A stretch of DNA of 64,000 bases. Source: Cristatella mucedo. Its lineage: Eukaryota > Bryozoa > Phylactolaemata > Cristatellidae. The notes under the pieces were generated by a model. That model was not told where the DNA came from and did not search any database. It was given only the letters and a program-made list of their open reading frames with translations. The stretch is from contig WPIO01000031.1 in assembly GCA_009760855.2 (NCBI GenBank), forward strand, positions 885,001 to 949,000, in the 5' to 3' direction. Made by a program: the position numbers and the translations under genes. Of the stretch, positions 35,801-47,800 are shown piece by piece (the stretch's first letter is position 1; every line of letters begins with the position of its first letter).

Positions 35801-38800
35801 GTTGCCGTTGGCTGGCCACGGTTAGTAGGATATTAGATATGGTGCATCCCTTGGTTTCCTACTGCTTTTTGCACTTTCATGATTGTCTCGGTGGTACTGC
35901 TAAGTGGACAGTACTGCACAAGTCGGCTGACATGTAACCGGCCACCTCGCTTGAGCAGTATTGCGTGCGCATGCAGTCGCTTGTCTGCAATCGACTCGTT
36001 GGCTATCTTACAGATGCTAAGGATGTTCAAGCTCTTGGCAACAGGCATTTGTTGGTTCTAGCTAACGAGGTAAGCGATGCCAACGACTCCTAACGTCGGT
36101 TAGCTGCACTATCTTGACTAAGCAGGTTCTTCTACGTGCCCTATGATTCATCACTTGCTTGGCCGATAAAAACCAGTTGCCTTGATCCACTCGAGGTACA
36201 GCTGCTGCTCTGCCACAGTCAGCCCTTCCAGCTGTATTCTGTTGATGCAATTTTGGATTTGATTGGACTAGCAGCCGGCTCTATGTAGAAGCCCAGTAGA
36301 GATCGCTGTGCGCTGTCAGAGCAGGTATGGGAAGGAAAGAAAAGATGGGGAGAGAAAAGTTGACCATGAAGTCCATAGATTAGAAGGTCTGCATTTTATT
36401 ATTCTCAAGAGGCTTCAAACTGCCTGAATCAGCAGTTGTCAACCTACTGTGAGAGAGCAGGGCCTGGTCCATTTTCTTATGGTTGACCGTCTCGGTTTTT
36501 TGTTAGCTACAGGTTGCCATTTCTAGAATGCATAATGAATGCTTTTAACTGGGCAGCCAATTTGTGAAAAAGAATGCGTTTGAACGTAAAAGCACACAGC
36601 ATGAATTGGACTGCCTTGATAGCACCTAGCACATTCTGATGCTAATGTCGGCTTTAATGCTGACCTTGTGCATGTCACCCCTAACCATATTATTCAGGTT
36701 GTTTATCAAGCATGATATTACTCACCATTCAATCACGTTTCCCTTTGCAGCAAATATAAAGCGCCTAGAAAGAGATTGAGTTCTCTGAGGGCGCTTTATC
36801 AAGTCTATTGTTATTATTACAGCAAGTTTTTTCATGTAGTTCTTACAAATAGTATTAATACCAATGTTTCTAAATACAAGACCAGTAGATGAATATGGAA
36901 GATCAACTGATGGGTAGTTCTGGTAATCAAGCGTATTATGCATTCCACCAGTCCATATTATTTGCCAGTGGCAGCATATGTAAAGTGCCTAGAAAGATAT
37001 TTAGTTCTCTAAGGGTGCAATACAAATGTATTATTACTATCATTATGGTGATTTAAAAGGAAATCACGTATACCAGTGAAGTAGTCGAAGTTTATTTGGA
37101 TCAACATTGCAAGGGCCTGTCTTATTGTGATTCAAGCCTTTGTGATATTATCGCTTGACTTTTTCGATTGATGCTGCTATCTTTTGCTGCAGCATTTGGT
37201 TTCTTTTAGGGCCAGCTGTGCATGTATGACTTGGTCTCGGTAGCAGAGGTCAGGCAGTGGACAATGCCTGACGTTGACTCATTCTGCTTGATTTATGCTG
37301 CAAACCCCTACTGCAAGAGGTAAGAACTACCGTGGTCTTTGTTCAGTGCAAGGATTGCACATCCTCATGTCGTGGTACGAATCAGCAGCCGTTTGGCTAT
37401 AAGGCTGTGTACGATCGGTCGATAAGGCACATTTAATTCCCCAGAATCGATGTGCTGGTAGATCACATGGTCATCAATTGATGCTAGTGTATTTTGACTA
37501 AACGATATAATGTTATCGATTGTGGTAGGACTTTTTATCTTTTACTGTCACGCCTGAACTTGCATATTTAGGAGTGCAACTGGCTACCGAGCATGGCTTG
37601 CCACTGACTGGTCAGGAAAAGTCCATTTTTGCTTCTGTATTTATGCTAGGCCCATTTTGGAAGAGCTCAGCTGTTCTTTTTTTTAGCTTTGCTGGGTAGT
37701 TCTACTGCTTGAAAAAATTCAACTAGCTCCTTAGTTCTGTCTCGGCTTGATTATTGTAATTCCCTTTTGGCTGGGCATCCAGTGAAAGCTATTAGGCCAC
37801 TGCAGCAGACTATGAATATGGCTGCAAGGCTAGTCTTCAAGTCCCAGCGGTTTGAGCACGTGTCTCCTTTGCTAATAAAGCTAGAATGGATGCCGGTTGA
37901 GCAACAGATACAGAGCAAAGTTCTTACGCTGACCTACAAGGCCCGCCACGGCTTGGCTCCTTCGTACCTAGCTGAACTGCTGCATCAGTTTCAACCTGTT
38001 CGCGCCCTCAGGTCCTGTGTGGACAATAAATTAGCTGTTCCATTCCTCCGCTTAAAGACGGTTGGACAGAAGCTTTAGCTCTGCAGGTCCTAGACTGTGG
38101 AACTCGCTTCCACAATTCTTACGCAAAGACAATAACTCTCCTACTGCCGACTACGGCACATCCTTTCCAACGGTCCTGAGCTGCTACTTCCATGCTACTC
38201 ACTACCTCGACTGCTCTCCTGACTCTGCTATGCTTCCCACTTTCTCTTTGTTGCGTGAGATGAAGTCTGTTGGCTACCGAATGTGTACCGAAAGCCGCTT
38301 AGGCTGTGTGTGCTCTATACAAAACTCTCCTGCTTAACACCCACGTCGTCTTTATGACTTTTACAGACGGAGATACATTACAATACATTACATTCCTAGG
38401 CTAATGTGTACTTGTATCTACTCCCCCACCAGGAAGACGTATTCCCTAGTCTCTAAGCTCCATTTCTCCATTTGTGATGACTCACATTTTGCTGCTTCAT
38501 ATCGTGCTGCGTTAGCCTAGGTCCTGTTAGGCAGCTTACTATGCCTTTTACTCCCTTACTGCATCTTTTCACACTTGCTATCTTGGAATTGCTTTGATAG
38601 TGGCTCTAGCACATAGAATTATTATGACCCGAGATGGTAGCATGTATTTTATTTGCTGCTTCTTTAACCTGAATTTCGGCTCATGTTGTATTATTTGGAA
38701 TGCCCCGTTAACCTTTCTTTAAAAAAGTGGCACTTCAGCTAGCAGCACTGACTAAAAAGCAGCCTCGGCCAAACAGTACTTGGCAATATTTTCTGACATT

Positions 38801-41800
38801 AGTGGTCTGTTACACCTGCAGACCCTTATCAGTGTTAGAGCGTAGCCAGCCGCTCCAAGAGATGCTAAGCTGTTGCATGCAGTGCAGCCTATTCCTCCAG
38901 GTTGCACACACTAGTAGTGTTGTAAGAATGCAACTGAAACAAGCAAACTTGACAACTTGCCAGTGAAAATAGGCCACACAATAGTGTGATCTTCAACTAG
39001 CTGCACGGGTCTCTAATTCTACTTGCCTATAGTGAAAAAAATGTAATTCATTCGTATAGCACCCCAAGAGAACTTAATCTCTATCCAGGCGCTTCACATA
39101 TGCCTCGGGGCTCGAGCCCATGACCTCAGCTAGTCCTTGGTCGGGGTGAATGTCTTAACCGCTGGACCAATTCATCTCGGCAAAAGTTGTGGCATCAGCT
39201 TTATTGAGTCATTTTTATTTCATCTAGATTTGAAGATGTGCGGATTGCAACAGTGTCGAAGCTGGAAATGGGCTCTTGTCTGACTATTACCCGGCTCTGC
39301 GACCGAGCAGCTATTTACAAACTGCATTTGCCTGGCCACTGCTGGCTACCAAAGGTACCTGTCACATCAGGAGACCTTCACGTCATTGCAGGAGCCTCGG
39401 GAACTGTTCGCGACAAGTATGTGCCACCTTGCTTTGCATGATGACACGTTGTGTGCTAGCAATAGTAATAACAATAATAATCGTCTTGTATTGTCGTATA
39501 GTCGTGCACTTACAACTCACGTCAGGTTCTTGTGTGCCAGACTCTTTTGATATGCTTCTACAGCGGCTACTGCCGGAAGCATGGGAAGAAACTTTGATTT
39601 TAGACAGTGCTGAAAATGGAGAGTATCCTCGTTTAATACTTTTTATGATAATGGTGGATTTAAGTAGAAAACACCGGCCTCCTCTGTATTTCCTGCCACG
39701 TTACCAAAACTTGGAAAATTCATTTATCGTGATGAAACTTTTCCTGTAAAGTCGACTTATCATTGCGTGCCTGTGTTGTCACTTATACTCTCTGCTGTTG
39801 TTTTTCCCCCAGATGGTCTATTGTTTTTTTGCTAGGTCTTATGAGTAGTTAGTCTTCATTGCTTTAAGCTGCCTTAAAGATTAAGAGTTTTCTTATAAAG
39901 GTTTTAAATCGTCAGCAGACATGGGTTTGGTAGAAATGAATAGGTGCAGGACTCCTATGCACCACAGCTCCAGGCAGAGCAGGCCACCACTTTTTGTTGA
40001 CCAACTGATCCAGCCAGAGACATTCCACAGACAAACGTTGATGTTTGTTGACGGTCCGGAAAGTGGGACTAGTACTATAACAAAGTTGAGGCTAAGTGCT
40101 GCCCATTGCCCGTGTGCTCAGAACAGGTGCAGCAGGGCCTGACATACAATCGCTAGCCGAAAGAGCCCGTTGCAGTTTATGCAGACTGTGTTATTTATTT
40201 TTAATTATATTTAGCTCCTTTGATACTCTCAAGAATTTAGTTATGAGACAGGAAGAAAATGAGTGAAATAACTAAGCAATGAGCTGTCGGATAGTAAGGA
40301 TGTGTACGGCTGCAGCTGTTGCTGTGCCAGTTGCGCTGTAAGCTTTGAGGTGCCTAGCGATAAAAACTCTGCTTTTTGCTTTGTTTTAGGCTCTCGTCTT
40401 CGCCTTGCTTAATGCTTTATTCCATCACAGAAGCTGCACCCCAGGATAGGTATGGTACTTACTATGTGGTCAATCTCGGTGCACCTGCCACCATTGTGCT
40501 ATCGCTTAATTCTCATGCTTTATGCTTCCATGTTGTATAGGAGGTAACTTTTGCAGCATCGCATTAGCACTGACCAGATGTCTCAAACCTCACCGATTTG
40601 CTGGAGATGCACCCGATGCAGTCGGCTATATGCATCTTTCGAGAGGTAGAAACTTGACGCACATGGAAGTTTTTTGTAACTAGTACCAGACACGTTGTTG
40701 ATGTGCATTTTCTAGAGGAGGATACTTAGTGCATCCAAAAATTCTTGACTTGCCATGTTCTATGATTATGTTAAAATTATGTTTTATACATTATGATTAT
40801 TTTCTTATTTATGCTACATAACACTTTCCCTCGAAAACTGCAACTCGAAACAAGTTTACTTTGCACGTTTTTTGTACCGACTAGGCTAGCCAAAGGTGGC
40901 AGCATTGACAATTTACTGCATTTACTGCTGCCTCATAATTATTCTACCTAGTGTTCATATTTTTTGCTCTTGATTTCAGACAAATCTAACGTTGAAGATT
41001 TATGGTGATTCCCAGGGTGCATGGATTTTTCGGACTAGCACTGTATATCCTCTATCTTGGTTAGGTCTGCTAAAGAGGCTGTTGTGCTCTCTCACATGAG
41101 GGCTCACCTGATCATCTGAGGGCTGTAGCTCTGCATTGATATCATTTGTGACCATACCAGTTCCTTCACTAGGACTATGAAAGCAAAAAGGTGGCTGCAC
41201 CACGGCACTATTTTAGTTCTGAAGTAAGCTCTTGCCACATGATGAGCATAGCCTTTCCGGCTTGGGGAGGGTTACTGGTCTAGTCCAAGATCCCGGAGAT
41301 ATTGACTTTTATTACTGCAGTTTTTTACTTTCGGTCCCTGATCTGCATTTGTGTAGCTGACTGTACTAAAGCTTTGGGGTTTCTCATAAGTACTTTTAGA
41401 ATCACGAGTATGCAAGCCGGCATGCTCCTTTATTGAATAGTTAACCTTAAATCTTATCGTGAAGTAGTTGACCCTAAATCTTATCGTGGCCATCCGGTTC
41501 TGTCATAGTCACTTAACTGCAAGCAGCTTTGACAATGCCAGAACATGCTGTGAGAACATGGCCTATTCATGCTTGAGACATTGGACAAGTAGTGCACCCG
41601 AGGAATCTCGAGTGGATGAGCCCTGCTTGAGCCGTGGCTTGTTTGTGCCTCGGCTTGTCAGATTGGGCTATCCATCTTCTAACCTCTAGGTACGAACGCC
41701 TGCTGAAGCAGAACAACTTCGAAGCAGCAAATGTACTGGCTGAAAAGCACGTGCTCGACTTGAAGGCAAGAGCAGCCGCCCGATTGTCGTGCTGTAGCCT

Positions 41801-44800
41801 GGAGCGCGACACACCTGGCCTAGCACATCCGCTCTGGCGGTCCATTCAGCCGCCCATTTGCTGCTGCTTGCATGCGTTGATTCGTCGTATTTGCCCACTC
41901 ACTCTGCTCTTGCCAGCCGGCGCCAAGCGGCTCGGGACTGGCCATCGATGCGACCCCCCCTGCTGCTCGCCTGTCAGAGATCAAACTTTTTGGCCTCCGA
42001 GAAATGGTGGGTAAAATGTCACGAGTGCAAACTTGCAGCTTCTGCACATCGCCAAGATAGCACACCTGGTCGATCGCATTCGCGAGAGCAGCGGTGCGAC
42101 GGCCACAGCAGCAGCAAACAACGGATCAGCCGATGGCAGAGGCACGAACAGCGAAGCTTTTCAGCTGCTGCTGGCTGCGCTCGACAGCGTGGAGGACGTG
42201 CCGTTCGTTCTAAGCGTATGCCTCACTGTGAAGCTGCCCGTGCTGAGCACGGCGACCGACGTCATTCGTTACGCTCTCCGACGGATCGAGAAGCAGCATT
42301 CCAAGTCTTCAGCTGCCGCCTCTAGCGAGGCCAGAGAGGTGTGCATGTGCCTCAATGAGCGCGCTGAACGCAGGCCCCTGCGATTACCAATTCGGCACTC
42401 GTATCGGCATGGGGCGCATTAGCTGGCTCTCCGGGGCATGTAGAGCCGTGGCATGGACGATGACTTCATCACAGGCTGTAGCATTCTCAACTGCAGGCGT
42501 TTCAGCTGCTCTGGAAAATGGAAACGTATCGTCTAGCTTTCGCTGGCCTTTCTTCGAGCCTGACGTGGCAGGCGTTCTGCAAAGCAGACGTAATCGAAGA
42601 GGCGCTGCAGCTTCTTCGTCGAGGCGACTACGGCCCGTGCATGGTGATTCTCGAGCGTCACAAGGTCTGCGCAGCAGAGAGCTCTCAGTCCCGCGGGCAA
42701 GCGCGTGCAGCTGCGCCCAATCTACTGCTGAGCCGTAGAAGAAGCAGGGATGTTTGCTGTTTTATTTTTGCAATTTAGATGCCTTGCATCGTATCTTGGC
42801 CATTCTTGCCCTGTATGCTGGCTGTCACCAATTATTAGATGTTGCAGGGAAACTGCGCAATTACATCAGATTCCACGTCGTCGAATTACCATATAGGAAG
42901 CGTGGTAATTTGTCATGTTTGCGCTTTATAATAATAATAATAATAATACATTTGTATAGCATCCTCAGAGAACTGAATCTCTCTAGGCACAGATGCTGCA
43001 TAGAAAGCAAATGTTTGGTGATAAAAATAATAATGCATTTGATTTAGCGCCCTCGGAGAACTTGTCTCTTTCTAGGCACTCTACATTGGCATCCACAAGC
43101 AGCACGCATAGTGTAAGCAGGTACGTGCACATGCACACGAAGGAAGAATCACAAAGACCCACCAAATGCTGTCATAAATAGGTGTGTTTTAGGCTTCTTT
43201 TTAAATGTCGTAATATCAGGGGCGTTGTGATGTGTGTCGGTAGTGAGTTCCACGGTTTGGGAGCATGAGAATTAAAGGTAAGGTCTCCTACGGTTTGCGT
43301 ATGTTCAGCTATGTAGTTATGCAACTGGATGGCATGTTTAGATAAATAAATACTAGCTGATTTAACAGCCTCTTTTTGTATAGCGACAGAAGAGCCTTTA
43401 CGGCTATCACCACCGCTTGCAGTGGCGATAAAGGATTGCCCACCACAGGATTCGAACCCACGACCTCGGGCCGAGGTCGTGAAAAGCAACTGCCTTACCT
43501 AGTGATGAGGATAACCCAGCTAAGTTGGTCCACACATACATGACCTCCTGTCAAGACTTCTGCAACTCATTCCTGGCAAGTTACTCACACCGGACCAAAA
43601 AGACTTTACAGTTGGCATATAACTCTGCAGTTAGGTTTGTCTGCCGTCAACAAAAGCAGGATGGCTCTGGACTAAAAGACGTTTACTGGTGTATAGCATA
43701 CACTCTAAGTAGCAGCAGATGTGACCGTACGACTAGACAATTTTTTGCCAAAAAAGGCGCCTCCCCTTTGCAACTTCAATGTTTCTATGACGGTAGCCTT
43801 CGGCCTACTTAGAGAAACCGCTGTATGTGCCCTTAGAGTTAATGGCAAAGCTGCTGTATACACACGAACAAAGAATCCTCACATCGTGCAACTTGTCACG
43901 ACACCACAAAAGCTGCAGCATTTAGGAAACTAAAGCTACCAAATCCTTATAGCTGTTCATTGCATTCCATGGCATGCTCTTTTTTCAGGCAGTGGAAGTC
44001 TCTGTAGGGTTTATGTTGAACACAGCATTACTCTATAGAGCACTCCTTTGTTGAAAAGAGCATTTTACACGTGATTGGCTATCTGACCTGGCTATTCGAC
44101 GGTCGTTCGTAGGTAACTCAATATTGCAGTTCATCATCTATCTTGTTGCCAAAGCGGTTCATACAACAGTCTGCAAGGCTGTGTGCTCATTATCTATCAG
44201 GGCTGTCCTTGTCAGTAGGTAGTACCTATTCCTTAAGATTCTCTGTTGATATAAGTTGTACAAACCCTTCTTGCTCATCTCCTGACTAGGGCAGATTTAC
44301 CTAAAACTGCCTAGAAGGATTGCAAAGAATGTCTCACTATTTATGATCCTTATTTAGGAACCTCGGGGTTGTGCAAGAATGCATGCGACAAAGCTTCCCT
44401 ACTGTACTTTTAAACAGTGTCAGCTGTTTTATCCGTTCTAGGGTTTCCTGTGCACAGCGCATATTAGCTAGCGTATGAGGTCACTGTGGAACTCTGGGGT
44501 TGTCCGTAATACTCACCATCCACTGAGTCAGAATTGATTTTCGAGCGGGTCTCTGCTCTTGCAGCGGCTCTCAGCCACTGTTTTATTTTGTGGATTCCCG
44601 AATGCTTTCGTGGTCTCGCATGGTACACGTCGCCCCACATAGTGCACCTGTCATCGACTCAGTTCTTGATATGTATATGTGCCTTGTTGTCAACTCAGGC
44701 TGTACACTGGGCTTGCACCATTCTACGCGGTGGAGACTGAGCAAGCCTTCTTTTGCCCTCTTGGACGAACCATTTTTAATTCATCTCGCTGCCGTGTTGT

Positions 44801-47800
44801 CAGGGCGAGTTGCACTGTCGGATGTCCGACAGTGTCCTTCGAAAGATCCTGTCCAGTGTGCCGACCGAGATCGTCCCCCATGCTGTGCTGCGGTCCTTGG
44901 TCAAGATGGTCGCCGAGCTCCTGCGGTCCGAGCTGCCGCAGGGCTTTGCAGCCTTTGGTCATTGGCTGGAGAAGCTGATTGGAACTCTTGAGCATGACGT
45001 GAGTACTGCCTGCTGCAAACGTCCGCATCCGACATGCGTCCGATGTAGCTCAGCAGTTGCATTATCGGTCCGTTGCCTTCATGCCAGAGGCTGCCGGCGG
45101 CGGCGGCTGAGCATGCGTTTGCCATCTCGCTGTCCAGCTATTCATTCAGCTGCTGCGGCTTGCCGTACTCGCATGTCGACCGTCTGCTAGGCCACCTGGC
45201 TGCTCAGAGGGGTGGAGGGGGAGGGGAAGCCGCTGCCTTTGAGCCGCCATGTCCGCTCTTTGGGAAGACTGGCTCCCGGTCTGGGTGGGTGGGTTACGGA
45301 CTTGTCTGGTGCAGCAGAAGTCGTTGCTTCGGCGTTCTGGAGCAGTGCTGGCATTCTCCTAACCACTGCAAAGCTTGTACCTCGGCGACTGCTTGATCTA
45401 CGCTCGATACATCTTGCTGAACAGTAAACGACTTGGAGAGCTCGTACGCAACCATATCCAACAACGTTGAATCATTACCCCAAGTCAGACGTTCACTCGA
45501 ACAATAACTTCCGTCGTCTGCGGCTCAGGAACGCTTTGCTCCGATTGGCTAGCGCCTTTGCTTGCGCCTAGCAGTGGGAACGCTGCACTCAGATTGGCCA
45601 GCCAAGGTCGGGAGAGGAGCCCCAGCCTAGTACCGGCATATGGCAACAGTTAGGTGGCCACACTGCCATAGGCTGGGGTATGCACTCTCACATGCAATCG
45701 CTAAAAAAGCAAAGGGAAAACGTCTCCCATGAGCATGGGTAGCTGTTGTCTTCACCTGCAATATCGGTTCGCGTTGGCTTGCTGGAGCCCTGCCACTTAC
45801 CCACAGCCGCTTACCGGAAGGAAGGAAGCGGGCTGAACTCTAGGCTGCCACCACGCTGCAGTCCCTATAGTGGTAGGCCGCTTGTCTGGCACCCTAAGAG
45901 AGAACTAAGTCTTTCTGCGCTGGCACTTTGCTACTCTAGAGTTGATTACATGCACCGAATTATGCTTAGACGAGCAAGTGAAGGCACCCAAGTGTGTTGC
46001 TTAAGCCGGCATGCAAAAGCGTGCAAGAAGTCGCCCAGGGCCACGAGTTAGCAAGACCACTGCTTAGTAGCATGCACCGAGTCACTCTCTTACTGGCAAC
46101 CGCGAAAGCAGCACTCGGGGATTGGAATTAAAGAAAAACAAGTTCACTGGGGCGGGCTCGAGAAGCAGAGCAGAACCGATAGGGAAATCTGCTTCTGCCT
46201 GGAAGCGCATGTGCTGCTGCCGCCGCTCCTCTGGTAGCAGCCGTTCCCGCATTTTTCGAGCATTTCCCTGAGAGAGATGATGGTCCCCTCGCCCCCCCCC
46301 CGTGCTAACTTTGCAGTAGCCGGCAGTTCAAGCCGCTGCCTCGCTTCGCCTGCCACGTCTCGCTCGTTGCCAGCCTGTGTGCAGCTCTGTCGGCAGTCGC
46401 CGACGACTCATCTCTAAAATCGCAGACGCTAGGCTGCTCCGTGGCGGCAGGCGGTCGACCGATCTGGACACCGATTATGATTCTATGTCATACTTGGTTG
46501 CTCGGACAAACCTCGCAGCATGCCACTCGTGCACCTGCGCTGTTGCTTGTAACTGAGCGAGTCGGCACTGTCTCGCTCGCACATGTGCGTGTGCCTCACT
46601 GGCTGCCTGCGGCCTTTGACGGCCACGTGCCACGATCCGTCTGTCTCGTATAGCCGCTCTGGCCCGACAACGCCGTGGAGCTGCTCGGGATTTTGCTCGC
46701 CGAAGCCCGAGGTCTGCACGAGTCGGTGGCTACCGAGAGGGCGCTCTCGAAGGTGCTCGGACAGCTGCGGTCGCTCCAGCACGTCGGCAGCAAGTACGGC
46801 CTCAAGCTGACCTTCGACCAGTTCCTGGCGGTAAGCGGACATGCGGAAGGCTGGGGGCACCGGTGCAAATTGCGCTGCAGCTACCGAGCCTCGGGGCACA
46901 CCGTTTTTGCCATTGCGATTTGTAGCTGCCGAGCTGCTGCATTGGTGTGGGTGGGCCCGTGGGTAGCCCAGCTAGAAGCTGCCGTAGAATAGCGTGTTGA
47001 GGAGCCGGTGCCTCATGACACCTATTCACTTCTTACCGGGTTGACATGGCTGGACTGCTTTAGAAATGCTAGCCCTCGCGGTCTGTGCTCGTAGTAAGTA
47101 AGCAGCTGAGCTGGCGATCAAACGGCTGGACTTGACTGAGAGCTTAGACCGGGAGTAGAACCCACCTCTTCGGGGCTGTCATGTCACTCGTTGTACCAAG
47201 TTGTTAGTTAATGTACTGTTATTGTAGCTCCGAAGGGGACAGATGTGTTTGAGGGGGCGCACTGCCCGTCTGTTTTGCAGTTTAATGGGAAAGCAGCAAG
47301 TGGTTTACAACTGTTTTTGAAAGTCATCCGAGTTCGGAGGAAAGCTGTGTGGCAGCAAACCTTGCTGGGTTCGTGCTGATAATGATAATACCGAGCATTC
47401 AAAGGCAAAGTGCCCATAGATTGCATGCCGTATGCAGCAACACCGGCTCGCTGTAATCATTCTTCCTGAGTCTTCGCCCAGGGCCAAGGTACTCACACGT
47501 ACCCACGACCCAGATCGTGGGTATGTGGCTATTTTTTGTTGCCCACTGCAAGCAGCGTGATAGCTGCTAAGGCTCGTCTGCTGCTATATAAATGAGGCTG
47601 TGTGATCAGCTAATCTTTACTCGTTACTCTAAAGGACGAATAGAGCTGCGCTAAAAAGGAATAGGAGTGTGGCGGGTCGTGCTTGACAGGTGCATTGTGG
47701 TCGACGAATCTGCTTTGCTAGCATATTATTACAAACGGGTATAGCGGCTTCCACGTCCGGACAGAACTCGGCCGAAACACACAGCTCGCAGAACTGCTAG

